A model generated the notes under the pieces. It was not told the DNA's origin and did not search any database. It saw nothing but the letters and a program-made list of their open reading frames with translations. Of a stretch of DNA of 64,000 nt, positions 33,259 to 41,963 are shown one piece after another. The DNA comes from Vicinamibacterales bacterium. GTDB lineage: Bacteria > Acidobacteriota > Vicinamibacteria > Vicinamibacterales > 2-12-FULL-66-21. How positions within the stretch are numbered: position 1 is the stretch's first letter; each line of letters begins with the position of its first letter. Location: the NCBI GenBank assembly GCA_035699745.1, contig DASSPH010000015.1, positions 1 to 64,000 of the forward strand, in the 5' to 3' direction. The translations under genes and the position numbers were made by a program.

Positions 33259-35528
33259 CCGCGCGGGGTGCGGCGGGTGCGGGTGCCCGGCTTCTTCGCC
33301 GGCGGCCTCGCCGGCGCCTTCTTCTTTGCCGCCGGCTTGGCCGCGGGACGCCGGACGCCCGGCTTGGAGGTCGTCAGCCGTTTCGACGCCGGCGCGGGGC
33401 GCGGCTTCACGTCACCGTCGCCGTACAGGCGCCGATAGTCCTCCGCCGTCCCGAGGATCCGCTTCACGTAGTTCTGGGTCTCGGGGAACGGGATGTCGTC
33501 GATGAACTCGTCTTCGTCCATCCCCGGCCGCTCCGCTTTCCACCGCACGACGCGGTTCTCCCCCGCGTTGTAGCTGGCGAGCGCGTAGTGCGTGCCGCCG
33601 AACTGCTGGACGAGCCGCTTGAAATAGAGCGTGCCCAGGCGGATGTTGGTCTCGCCGTGCGTCAGCATCGACGTCGAGAAGCGCCGGATGCCCAGCGCCG
33701 TCGCGAGGCGGCGGCCCGTGCTCGGCACGATCTGCATCAGCCCCCACGCGTTCGCCACCGACCGCGCGTTGGGATCGAACGTCGACTCCTGCGCGATCAG
33801 CGCGGCGACGACGTAGGGATCGAGCTCGTAGACGGCTGCCTGCCGCTTGATCGCGTCCCAGTAGGTCAGCGGGAAGATCACCTGGAGGATCTCGGCGGGC
33901 ACGGCGTCGCCGCCCGAGGTGAGGAACTGCGGGTACGCCCGCCGCATCAGCGTGATGGCGCGGCGCAGATCCCCCTTCTGATGGTGAATCCATGCGATGG
34001 TCGCTTCGATGGCCGGCGACGTGCCCCACGCCTTCTGCGCATATCTCAGCTCGTTCAACCCGTCGTCATACAGGCCGGCGGCCAGCAGGTGACGGATGAG
34101 CGTCCCCGTGGGCGGCGCCGGACTGGCGGGCGCGGGGCGCGCCGACTCCACGCTCGCCGGGACGATCGAGCCCTCATCCACCGCGGCGCTGGCCTTGAGC
34201 GGCGCGAGACGCGCGGCGGCGAGCCGGCCGTAGTAGGAGTGCAGGTAGTCGGCGTGGACGAGGCGCATCCGCGCTTCGGCGACCTGGCGCTGCCCGAGCT
34301 TCTCCCGCGCGCGCGCCGACCAGTAGAGCCACGGCGGCCGGTAGTCGGAGCGCGGGAACGCGGCGGCCGCGGCCTCGAACACGCGCACCGTCTCGTTGTA
34401 GTTGCGAGTGGTGTACGCCCACCAGCCGTACTTCCACGCGGCGCGCTCGGCATGCGGCCCGGAGGGGAACCGGGCGAACAGATCCTTGAAGGTCTGCGCC
34501 GCGAGGTCGTCCTGGTTGGTGACGATGTAGTGGGTGCCGAGATTGTTGAGCGCTTCGGACGACCACGAACTGTCGGGGAACTCCGCCGCCAGCTCGCGCG
34601 TCAGCCGGTTCGCCTCGTCGTCATCGCCGAGGCCGCGCAGCGCGCTCAGGTAGAAGAACTTCGCTTCGGCCCGGCGTGAGGCGCGATCGAGGTACGGACG
34701 CACGCCGTCACGGGCGTAGGCGTAGCGCTTGAGGAAGTACTCGCTTTCGGCGATGCGCAGATCGATGACTTCGCGATCGTCGCCGTCGGCCTGGCGCTGG
34801 ATGTCGAGCAGCAGCCCCTTCGCTTCGGCATAGCGCCTGGCGCCGAACAGAATCAGCGCGCGTCCGAGATCCGCCTTGTAGTCCTTGCGGACGATGAGAT
34901 CCTGCAGCGAGCCCATCGCCGTCGCCGCGGCGGTGGCGGCCTCGGACAGCGGGAACTCGTAATAGATCCGCACGTATGCTTCCGCGGCGCGCGCGCGGTT
35001 GCCGGCGGCCAGCGCGGCCCGCGCGAGGCGCGACAGGATGTCCTCCGGCGCAATCGATTTGTGCGACGCCAGCGTCTCGTAGATCGCGAGCGCCTCGCCG
35101 TGGTCCCCGCGGCTCTCGGCCGCCTCGGCCTTCCCGAGCAGCGCCGCGACCGAGAGCTGCCCTTCCGGCTGTTTCGCGAGCACGGCGTCGAACGCCTTCA
35201 CCGCGTCCGCGGCGTTGTTGAGCCGCAGCTGCGACGCGCCGACGTAATACTGCGCGTAGATCTCGAGCGGACCGCCGGCGGCGAGCGCCTGGCGCGCGGC
35301 GGCAAGCGCGGCGGCGTAATCGCCGGCGGCATACGCCGCGGCGGCGTCGGCCAGCCGCTGATTGCGCGGCGCTGATCGCTGCGCGGCCGCGGGCGCGAAC
35401 CAGTAGTCGTCGATGTTCTGAGGCAGCGACGCGTGCACGGTCGGACGGAGCGGCGTGTCGGCCGGCGGGGACTGCGCCGGCGTGTGCCAGCTCCCGAGCG
35501 CCAGCAGGAAGACGGGCACCAGGCGCAT
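33255..35528 (-). CDS. Soluble lytic murein transglycosylase (Slt70-like) with TPR-rich N-terminus
   Basis: 757 aa. Signal peptide (1-20), an alpha-helical TPR-type superhelix (about 60-520), then an SLT domain (about 545-690). LIAQESTFDPNARS holds the catalytic Glu; WGLMQIVPSTGRRLA and ALASYNAGENRVVRW are the other SLT motifs. A basic Lys/Arg/Pro/Ala tail of about 50 residues ends the protein and may bind wall polymers or DNA. It cleaves glycan strands with 1,6-anhydro ends in the periplasm. ATG at 35528 (TGATG, overlapping the upstream stop) is preferred to GTG at 35531. Confidence 0.9.
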   Translation of the reverse strand: MRLVPVFLLALGSWHTPAQSPPADTPLRPTVHASLPQNIDDYWFAPAAAQRSAPRNQRLADAAAAYAAGDYAAALAAARQALAAGGPLEIYAQYYVGASQLRLNNAADAVKAFDAVLAKQPEGQLSVAALLGKAEAAESRGDHGEALAIYETLASHKSIAPEDILSRLARAALAAGNRARAAEAYVRIYYEFPLSEAATAAATAMGSLQDLIVRKDYKADLGRALILFGARRYAEAKGLLLDIQRQADGDDREVIDLRIAESEYFLKRYAYARDGVRPYLDRASRRAEAKFFYLSALRGLGDDDEANRLTRELAAEFPDSSWSSEALNNLGTHYIVTNQDDLAAQTFKDLFARFPSGPHAERAAWKYGWWAYTTRNYNETVRVFEAAAAAFPRSDYRPPWLYWSARAREKLGQRQVAEARMRLVHADYLHSYYGRLAAARLAPLKASAAVDEGSIVPASVESARPAPASPAPPTGTLIRHLLAAGLYDDGLNELRYAQKAWGTSPAIEATIAWIHHQKGDLRRAITLMRRAYPQFLTSGGDAVPAEILQVIFPLTYWDAIKRQAAVYELDPYVVAALIAQESTFDPNARSVANAWGLMQIVPSTGRRLATALGIRRFSTSMLTHGETNIRLGTLYFKRLVQQFGGTHYALASYNAGENRVVRWKAERPGMDEDEFIDDIPFPETQNYVKRILGTAEDYRRLYGDGDVKPRPAPASKRLTTSKPGVRRPAAKPAAKKKAPARPPAKKPGTRTRRTPRG

Positions 35529-37819
35529 CACGCGTTTCCGAGCAGGGCCGGGTCGCCGTCGGCCAGGGTCTGGATCAGCTCCTGCTGGAAGAGGGTGTGC
35601 CGCGCGCCGAGCGCCGCCGGCACGCGCTCCTCGTACAACCGCTGCGCGCGATCAATCTCGGCGCGCAGGCGCTGGCGCAGATCCCGCTGTTGCCGGCCGG
35701 CGTGAACCGCGGCTTCGTTGTACAGCTTGATCTCGGAAATCAGCAGCCGCGCGAAGCGCCGCGCCCCTTGATCGTCGCCGAGGTCGTCGTCACCGGCGTC
35801 GCCGGGGGACACGCCGCGCAGCACGTCGAGCGTCCGCATGGCGGTGCGCAGCGCCACCACCGTCGACGCGTGCCGCGCGAGCAGCTCGACGGTGTCGAAC
35901 GCGCCGTCCGGCGCGGCCGTCCTGCCGCCGTCCGCGTACAACACGGCGACGGCGCGGCCGCCGATCATGATCGGCGCCGCGGCGCCGGCGCGATCCGCGG
36001 CCAGCCGCGCGAACGCGGGAGCCGCAGCCTGCGGCGACGAGCGGACCGTGGCTCCGGACCGGGCCGCACGCGCAAGCAGGTCGTCGCCGTCGATCGGCGC
36101 GTCGACGCTGCGCATCTCCGCGTCGGGAATGCCGACGCCTTTCCATGGCTTCAGCCGGTCCCCTTCGATGAGGAACACCGCGGCCCGGCCCGCGATGGTC
36201 GCGGCGTTCGCCAGGAGCGTGTCGAGCGTCTGCGACAGACTGCGCGTGGCGTCCAGCGCGCGGAGGCCCGCGACGACGCGTGCGAACGCGGCCGCGGCGA
36301 CGGCGGCATCCCCGGGCGCCGGACCGCCCGAGGCCGCGGCGGCTTCCCGCGCGGCGGCGATTTCGCCGTGCAGCCGCTCCGCGAGGTCGTGCGAGTCGCT
36401 CTGCAGACTGGCGTGCGCGGCTTCGAGCTCCGCCGCCCGCGCCCGCTCGGTGTCGAGCTCCTCCTGCAGCCGCGCGCGCTCGCTGTCGAATTCATTCTGC
36501 ACGCGGCGGCGATCGGACTCGCGCTCCAGCTCCGCGCTTCGCCTGGTCGCGGCGATCGCCTGCTCGATCCGCTGATCCACTTCGCCGCGCACGCTGTCTT
36601 CGCGGGCGCCGAGCTGCTGCTCCAGTTCGGTGCGGACCGCCTGTTCGCGCGCCTGCGCCTGCTGTTCGAGCTCGGCGCGCAGCGTCTCCTCGCGCGCCTG
36701 CGCCTGCTGTTCGAGCTCGGCGCGCAGCGTCTCTTCGCGCGCCTGCGCCTGCTGTTCGAGTTCGGCGCGCAGCGCCTGTTCGCGGGCCTGCGCCTGCTGT
36801 TCGAGTTCGGCGCGCAGCCCCTGTTCGCGGGCCGGCGCCTGTTGCTCGAGTTCGGCGCGCAGCGCCTGCTCCTGCGCCTGCGCCTGCTGCGTGAGCTCCG
36901 CGCGCAGCTGCTCGCGTGCCTGCTGCGCCTCGCGCTCGACCTCGGTGCGAACCGCCTGCTCGCGCGCCTGGATCTGCTGGGCCAGCTCGGCACGCAGCGA
37001 CTGTTCCCTCGCCGTCTGCTGCTCCAGGTCGGCGCGCAGCATCAGCTCGCGGGCCCGGGCCTGTTCGAGCTCGGCGCGCTGCGCCTGCTCGCGCGCCTCT
37101 GCCTGCTGTTCGAGCTCGCGGCGGACCACGTCTTCGCGAGCCTGCAGCTGACGATCGAATTCCTGACGCAGGCTCCGCTCGCGGGCGTCCGCCTCCTCGC
37201 GCATGTCGCGGCGGACCGCTTCTTCACGCGCGCGCGCCTGCTGCTCGAGATCGCGCCGGAGCGCCTCGTCCCGCGCGTGCTGCTGCTGCTCGGCCTCCTG
37301 ACGCGCCGCCTGCACGCGCGCCTCGACGTGCTCGCTGAACTCGCGGCGCAGCTCCTGCTCCCGCGCCTCCAGCGTCTGCTCGAACTCGCGCCGCGCCGCC
37401 GCTTCCTGCGCCGCGTAGTGCTGCTCGAACTCGCGGCGCAGCGTCGATTCGCGCGCCTCGTGCTGGACGGCCGCCAGATCGAGCGCGCGCTGCTCCGCCT
37501 CGGCCCGCACCGCCGAGAGCTGCGCGTTCAGCTGCTGGTCGTATTGATCGCGGAGCTGGCGCTCCCGCTCGTCGCGCTCGATCGCCGCCGCCTCGAGGGC
37601 CTGCTGATAGCTCTCGGCCCTGGCTGCCGCGACCTGCCCCTCGTGCCGGACGTCCCACTCGGCCCGCGCCTGGGCGACGCGGGCGCCGAGCTCCTTCATG
37701 GCCTCCTCGGTCGCCTCCCGGCGCGCCTGGGCGATGGCGGACTCGTAGTACTTCTTCAGCGTCGCGAGCTGCTGATCGAGCGCACCGCGGAGCTGATTCT
37801 GGAGCTCGTCCAGTGACAT
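35528..37819 (-). CDS. Long coiled-coil protein with C-terminal GAF domain
   Basis: 763 aa. Residues about 1-490 form one coiled coil built from Arg/Glu/Gln/Ala-rich segments, including near-identical 15-residue units LRAELEQQAQAREET (about 300-405). A GAF-like domain follows (about 505-655: RAAVFLIEGDRLKPWKGVGI, AAPIMIGGRAVAVLYADGG). The last 85 residues (ARRFARLLISEIKLYNEAAV) form a separate helical domain. No membrane segment or catalytic motif. The architecture suggests a cytoplasmic scaffold or sensor. It is translationally coupled to the transglycosylase gene (1-bp overlap). Confidence 0.75.
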   Translation of the reverse strand: MSLDELQNQLRGALDQQLATLKKYYESAIAQARREATEEAMKELGARVAQARAEWDVRHEGQVAAARAESYQQALEAAAIERDERERQLRDQYDQQLNAQLSAVRAEAEQRALDLAAVQHEARESTLRREFEQHYAAQEAAARREFEQTLEAREQELRREFSEHVEARVQAARQEAEQQQHARDEALRRDLEQQARAREEAVRRDMREEADARERSLRQEFDRQLQAREDVVRRELEQQAEAREQAQRAELEQARARELMLRADLEQQTAREQSLRAELAQQIQAREQAVRTEVEREAQQAREQLRAELTQQAQAQEQALRAELEQQAPAREQGLRAELEQQAQAREQALRAELEQQAQAREETLRAELEQQAQAREETLRAELEQQAQAREQAVRTELEQQLGAREDSVRGEVDQRIEQAIAATRRSAELERESDRRRVQNEFDSERARLQEELDTERARAAELEAAHASLQSDSHDLAERLHGEIAAAREAAAASGGPAPGDAAVAAAAFARVVAGLRALDATRSLSQTLDTLLANAATIAGRAAVFLIEGDRLKPWKGVGIPDAEMRSVDAPIDGDDLLARAARSGATVRSSPQAAAPAFARLAADRAGAAAPIMIGGRAVAVLYADGGRTAAPDGAFDTVELLARHASTVVALRTAMRTLDVLRGVSPGDAGDDDLGDDQGARRFARLLISEIKLYNEAAVHAGRQQRDLRQRLRAEIDRAQRLYEERVPAALGARHTLFQQELIQTLADGDPALLGNA
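36604..36915 (-). repeat. 45-bp in-gene tandem repeats in the coiled-coil gene
   Basis: About six or seven consecutive 45-bp units each encode a 15-residue coiled-coil segment; several are almost identical in DNA, pointing to recent expansion. Confidence 0.85.
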
Positions 37820-37847
37820 GAGAGCCGTATTATCGCATGGGGTTACG

Positions 37848-37935
37848 GGGATCGGGCCATCGAGTCATCGGGCGATCGGGTGATCGGGTGATCGGGTGAT
37901 CGGGTGATCGGGTGATCGGGCCATCGGGTGAGCGG
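37848..37935. repeat. 8-bp tandem repeat (TGATCGGG) between genes
   Basis: Around ten copies of TGATCGGG, the outer ones varied (CCATCGGG, CGATCGGG, TCATCGGG). It lies in the 140-bp gap upstream of the coiled-coil gene and contains many GATC sites. No spacer structure. Confidence 0.9.
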
Positions 37936-37959
37936 GGGATCGAGCGGCAGGCGGGCCCT

Positions 37960-38715
37960 CTATCCGTATCCGCCGCTGCTGGTCTGCTCGGGGATGGCGG
38001 AGCCGAATCCGCCGACGTTGCTGCGCCGGAGGCCCAGGAGCGCGATCGTAGCGTACCACGCCAGGCGGAAGCCGGAGGGCCTGGGGATCGAGACGCCCTC
38101 CGCAACCTGGCCGGTCGTGATGTCCGCGGTCCGGATCGTCATCCCGTGGTCCTGCCAGCGGCGGAGCACGTGCGCCAGATCCGGCGGCACGGACGACGGG
38201 CCGCGCTGCAGCAGCGTCGCACTGCGGAACCCCCGGCTCACGAGCAGCGCGCCGGAGGGAAAATCCTGCGGCAGCGCGACCCAGCGGTTGTCGTAGACGC
38301 CGGGCTTCAGCGTCACCCCGGCCCCGCGGCGGCGCGAATCGAGGAGGAACGCCGGCGTCGAGGCGGGTGCAATCGTGCGCAGTTTCAACGACTCCGCGCC
38401 CGCGACGAGCGCGCGGGCGATCGGCTGCACGTCGATCGCCGGCGACGGTCCCGACGTGCCGTTGAACAACGGCACCGGGCAGAATCCGCGCTGGGCGAGG
38501 AGCAGCCCCGCCTGAACCGATTCGGCGCCGGGCAGATCGACGATCACGATTGACGACGAGTCGATCGTCAGCGGCAGCCGGAGATCGGCAACGGGAGCGG
38601 CCGACGCCGGCGCCTGCGCCGCGTTGACGAACGCGACCGGCTTCGCCCATTCCGACCACGGCACGCCAGCCGGCGTCCACGCGGCGAACGTCTGCTCGTC
38701 GACTTCCCAGTTCAC
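37960..38715 (-). CDS. Uncharacterised 251-aa protein of the ATP-grasp/DUF350 cassette
   Basis: I do not recognise the family. Residues about 50-65 (DSSSIVIVDLPGAESVQAGL) look like a Rossmann-type strand and turn; QRGFCPVPLFNGTSG, FLLDSRRRGAG, YDNRWVALPQDFPSGALL and DLAHVLRRWQDHGMTI appear as compact motifs. A single hydrophobic helix (about 213-228) is followed by a Ser/Gly-rich tail ending SSGGYG. It is the last gene of a three-gene set with the ATP-grasp enzyme 61 bp upstream. It may be the ligase's substrate or partner; that is a guess. Confidence 0.7.
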   Translation of the reverse strand: MNWEVDEQTFAAWTPAGVPWSEWAKPVAFVNAAQAPASAAPVADLRLPLTIDSSSIVIVDLPGAESVQAGLLLAQRGFCPVPLFNGTSGPSPAIDVQPIARALVAGAESLKLRTIAPASTPAFLLDSRRRGAGVTLKPGVYDNRWVALPQDFPSGALLVSRGFRSATLLQRGPSSVPPDLAHVLRRWQDHGMTIRTADITTGQVAEGVSIPRPSGFRLAWYATIALLGLRRSNVGGFGSAIPEQTSSGGYG

Positions 38716-38776
38716 CAGATCACCTCGTCTGAGCGGTTCGCTGGCCGCTCACCGCCATCCGCCTGCCGCTTTGCTC

Positions 38777-39991
38777 TTACGCTGCCAGGACTGCGGCGTC
38801 CGCGGCGCGCGCGTCGACGAGCGGCACTGTCGCGAGCCGGCCGTACGCACCGACGACCCGACCGTCGAGCGTATAGACGCCGAGACAGGGAAACACCGCG
38901 CGGCCGCCGATCTCGACCGGGAGCGCGCGAAACCGACGCTGCGCGATCCAGCGGCCCGGCCACCAGTGGGCCTGCCGTCGAATCCGGCGCAGCTCCGCGG
39001 CGCCGATCGCGTCCGGCATGCCGATCCCCTCCCCCACGCGGCCGAAGGCCGGCTTCACGATCCACTCGTCCGACGTGCGCCACGGGGCCTCCCGCGGATC
39101 GCGGGTCTCGGGCAGGTGCGCGCGCCACGCCGGCAGCCGCGTCTGCAGGCGATCCCACACCAGCGGAAAACGCTTGCTCTGCGTCAGGATCGCGGCGGCC
39201 GGGTTGCTGAGCGGCGTGCGCGATCCGGCAAACAGCATCGGCCATCCGCACGCGCCGGGCAGGTCGCCGAGCCACTCCGCCGGGAAGAACCGCACGACCG
39301 CGTCGAGCGGTCCCTGGAACCAGGCGCTGTCCAGATGCACGCGTCCGTCGCGCCACCGCAAGTGGCTCGGGCTCGCGAGCTGGGGGGCGACGCCCCGGGC
39401 CTCGAGCCGCCGGGCGACGAAGGACATCATCTGCTGGTCGTCACTGAACGCGGTGGCGTGGACGAGCGCGACCGTCGACCGCGGACCCGCACCGGCGGCG
39501 ATGGCCCTGGCGTAGGCGTCGGCCGGATCGCCGACCGGCACGGCCCACGCGTAGTGCGGTCCGATCGCCGCCGGCAGGCCGGAGGCTTCGTTCAGCCCGC
39601 CAGGGACGTCGCAGTTCGCCTCCGAAATGCGCCAGCCGTCGGTGGTGAAGTGAAAATCGAACCGCACGATCCGCGCCACACCGGCCGACGGCCCGAGCCG
39701 GCCGATCCGCCGCAGCGCCCGCCTCGCCGCACGCGGCACGCCCAGCACGCGATGCAGCTCAGGACGATCGATCAGCTCGCGTTCGGCCGCGAGCGTCTCG
39801 TTCGCGAGCGTCTCCGCGAGCCGGACGACGGCGTCCCAGGCGGCCCGCGTAATCACCAGCGGCGTTCGCGCGATGACACACACGTCGCCCACCTGCGGAT
39901 CCCACTTGCAGCAGTCGACGATGGCGCGCCGGCGCACGTCTGCAAACGCCGCGGACGCCAGCGGTTCGACCGGCACCCACGGTCCGCTCAT
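38777..39991 (-). CDS. Glutathionylspermidine-synthase-like ATP-grasp ligase
   Basis: 404 aa. Motifs of the GSP-synthase ATP-grasp fold: VRFDFHFTTDGWRISEANCD (substrate and metal region), WIVKPAFGRVGEGIGM (ATP-binding Lys and glycine loop), VFPCLGVYTLDGRVVGAYGR (late metal-binding and catalytic strand). It lacks the N-terminal amidase domain of E. coli Gsp. Such stand-alone enzymes (YgiC/YjfC group) are predicted to ligate amines or amino acids to peptides or proteins. Start MSGPWVPVEP at 39991 overlaps the upstream stop by ATGA. Neighbours are a DUF350-like membrane protein and an unknown protein. Confidence 0.82.
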   Translation of the reverse strand: MSGPWVPVEPLASAAFADVRRRAIVDCCKWDPQVGDVCVIARTPLVITRAAWDAVVRLAETLANETLAAERELIDRPELHRVLGVPRAARRALRRIGRLGPSAGVARIVRFDFHFTTDGWRISEANCDVPGGLNEASGLPAAIGPHYAWAVPVGDPADAYARAIAAGAGPRSTVALVHATAFSDDQQMMSFVARRLEARGVAPQLASPSHLRWRDGRVHLDSAWFQGPLDAVVRFFPAEWLGDLPGACGWPMLFAGSRTPLSNPAAAILTQSKRFPLVWDRLQTRLPAWRAHLPETRDPREAPWRTSDEWIVKPAFGRVGEGIGMPDAIGAAELRRIRRQAHWWPGRWIAQRRFRALPVEIGGRAVFPCLGVYTLDGRVVGAYGRLATVPLVDARAADAAVLAA

Positions 39992-40788
39992 GGCGGCCAC
40001 TCCATCGACCACACCGCGGCCGCCGCCATCGCGAGATACAGCACCGCCGGGACGGCGCCGTGCAGCACCAGCGATCCGCGCGGACGCTGCGCCGTCGGCC
40101 GCGCGGTCCGTTCGACGGCGATCGCGATCGCGAGAATGATGCCCACCGCCGGCAGGACGCCGGCGACGTCCGTCAGCGTGTCGCCCGCGGAGTACCAGTC
40201 GCCGGCGGCGCCGCGGCCGAGCAGCAGACCGATCGCCGCCAGGAACCCGCCGGCGCGGAGCCCGGCGGCCGGGTCGCGGTCGATCGTCACCGCGTCCATC
40301 GCCGGACTGAATTGCGCGAGCAGCAGCCACGCGGCGAACCAGCACGCGCTGGCCAGGCCGCTCGAGAACACCACCACCCACCAGCCCGGGCCGTCCCCGA
40401 TGTTGCCGCCGGCATAACACAAGGTCAGCCCGGCGAACGCGCCCGCCATCGCGGCAATCGCCGCCCCGTTCCTGCGCTCGATCAGATCGTCGCGCACGCT
40501 GAGGCCGGCGAACGCAAAGAACCGCTCGCCGATCCGCAGCCACGCCAGCCCCAGCACGCCGTACATGAACTGGTATTCGGGGGCGTCGACGACGTCGAAC
40601 GAGGCGAGGGTCTCGAGGACGAGCAGGATGGCGACGCCGCACACCGACACGGCGACGGTGAGCGCCTGGACGCCCCGCGCACCGGGGCGCAGCGGCGACA
40701 GCCGCGCCCAGAACAGGAAGGTCATCGTCCACCACAGAGGACCGGCGGCCAGCGCGATCAGGGTGACGACAATCTCGTCTGCCGACAT
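39988..40788 (-). CDS. DUF350-like multi-span membrane protein
   Basis: 266 aa with about seven or eight membrane segments. Two internal stretches, RNGAAIAAMAGAFAGLTLCY and DPAAGLRAGGFLAAIGLLLG, resemble the repeated 'N-AAA---G---G' pattern of DUF350 (YjfL) proteins, and a third unit is possible near the N-terminus. DUF350 genes occur with YjfC-type ATP-grasp enzymes in many bacteria. Here the pair overlaps by ATGA, so they are co-translated. The family match was made by eye and is uncertain; the membrane topology is clear. Confidence 0.65.
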   Translation of the reverse strand: MSADEIVVTLIALAAGPLWWTMTFLFWARLSPLRPGARGVQALTVAVSVCGVAILLVLETLASFDVVDAPEYQFMYGVLGLAWLRIGERFFAFAGLSVRDDLIERRNGAAIAAMAGAFAGLTLCYAGGNIGDGPGWWVVVFSSGLASACWFAAWLLLAQFSPAMDAVTIDRDPAAGLRAGGFLAAIGLLLGRGAAGDWYSAGDTLTDVAGVLPAVGIILAIAIAVERTARPTAQRPRGSLVLHGAVPAVLYLAMAAAAVWSMEWPP

Positions 40789-40831
40789 CAGGGGATGGCG
40801 GAGTGTAACGCAAGTGCGGGACGCGCCCGCT

Positions 40832-40845
40832 GAACCGGCCGGTTC
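40832..40845. promoter_or_regulatory. Perfect 14-bp palindrome in the divergent gap
   Basis: GAACCGGCCGGTTC lies 44 bp upstream of the DUF350-like gene and 105 bp upstream of the amidohydrolase gene, next to a small GCGGG/CCCGC inverted repeat (40816-40830). A regulator-binding site is possible. Confidence 0.4.
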
Positions 40846-40950
40846 TCGCCATGCGTGCCCGCGGCTGGTGACTCCCTGCGGCAATCGGCGTATCCTTCCC
40901 GCCTCGGCCACTCGGGAAACGCCGCGAACACCGCCAGGAGTCGCTCTGCC

Positions 40951-41892
40951 ATGTTGAATCGCCGTGAGTTTCTCGGCGTGCTCGGCGCCGTCACGTCCGC
41001 CGGGCCCGCTGTTCTGCGAGGCGCACAGGTCAACGAATGGGGATCGCCGGTCTTCGACCTGCACTTCCATCTGCGGGCACAGCCAGCCGCGAACGTCGCG
41101 CATCTCGACGGGGCCGGCATCACCAGGGCGAATCTGCTGACGCGCGCCGCGGCCAGCAGTCAGGTTCAGTCAGTGCAGGCGGCTGCTCCGGACCGCTTCA
41201 CGTGGTTCTGCAGCGCCGATCCGTCCCGGCCGGAAGGGATCGACGCGCTGACGCAAAGCGTGAAATCGGGCGCCCGCGGATTCGGCGAAATGAAGTACCA
41301 CCTCGCCGCCGACGCCCCCGAGTTCCAGCGCGCGTACGCGCTGGCCGCCGAGTTGCGCGTGCCGATCCTGATCCACTTCCAGGAAGTCGATCACTTCCCG
41401 AACGAAGGCACGTGGGGCACGGGGTTCGCCAGGAACTTCGAACGCATGCTGAAGACGTATCCGAACACCACCTTCATCGGCCACGCGGACGCGTTCTGGG
41501 CGAATGTGAGTGCGGACTATCGCAACGAGGCCGCCTACCCGTCCGGCCCCATCGTCCGCGGCGGGATCACCGACAAACTGCTGGGCGATTATCCCAACTT
41601 GTACGGCGACGTGTCGGCCAATTCCGGCAACAACATGTTGTCGCGCGATCCGGACTTCACCGCGGACTTCGTGCGCCGACATCAGAACAAGCTGCTCTTC
41701 GGGAGCGACTGCGGGTGCGCCGACGGCCACGGCAGCGGTGTGAGCCAGGGCAACAACCCGGCGGCCGCCCGATTGGCCGGCAAGTGCGTCGCACGCGAAA
41801 CCCTGACCGTGCTGAAGCGGGCCGCGTCGCCGGAGACCTTCCGGAAGATCGTCTGGAGCAATGCGCTCACGCTGCTCAGGATTCCGGCGTAA
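40951..41892 (+). CDS. Amidohydrolase-2-family metal hydrolase, Tat-exported
   Basis: 313 aa. N-terminal NRREFLGVLGAV is a Tat signal. The TIM-barrel amidohydrolase follows: VFDLHFHLRAQP holds the first metal-binding His-x-His, PILIHFQEVDHF and TTFIGHADAFW carry the next histidines, and LLFGSDCGCADGHG the late Asp. The family includes decarboxylases and lactonases (ACMSD-like); the substrate is unknown. ATG at 40951 keeps the complete signal. A short gap and the PadR operator follow. Confidence 0.82.
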   Translation: MLNRREFLGVLGAVTSAGPAVLRGAQVNEWGSPVFDLHFHLRAQPAANVAHLDGAGITRANLLTRAAASSQVQSVQAAAPDRFTWFCSADPSRPEGIDALTQSVKSGARGFGEMKYHLAADAPEFQRAYALAAELRVPILIHFQEVDHFPNEGTWGTGFARNFERMLKTYPNTTFIGHADAFWANVSADYRNEAAYPSGPIVRGGITDKLLGDYPNLYGDVSANSGNNMLSRDPDFTADFVRRHQNKLLFGSDCGCADGHGSGVSQGNNPAAARLAGKCVARETLTVLKRAASPETFRKIVWSNALTLLRIPA

Positions 41893-41922
41893 CGCGACCC
41901 CCGCCGCCGCGGGATTTTTATT

Positions 41923-41962
41923 GTGTAGACAGCCTCCATAACATGTAGTAGGCTGTCTCCAC
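41923..41962. promoter_or_regulatory. PadR operator (inverted repeat) before padR at 41964
   Basis: GTGTAGACAGCCT (41923-41935) and AGGCTGTCTCCAC (41950-41962) are inverted copies matching at 12 of 13 positions, separated by 14 bp that include a possible -10 (TAACAT). The right arm ends one base before the ATG, so bound PadR would block its own promoter. Confidence 0.75.
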
Positions 41963-41963
41963 A

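Noticed and set aside
37848-37935. CRISPR or iteron origin
   Set aside because: 8-bp units without spacers; no replication gene nearby.
40060-40833. 257-aa plus-strand ORF opposite the DUF350-like gene
   Set aside because: No hydrophobic core or motif; the minus strand has a regular membrane-protein pattern and coupled start/stop signals.
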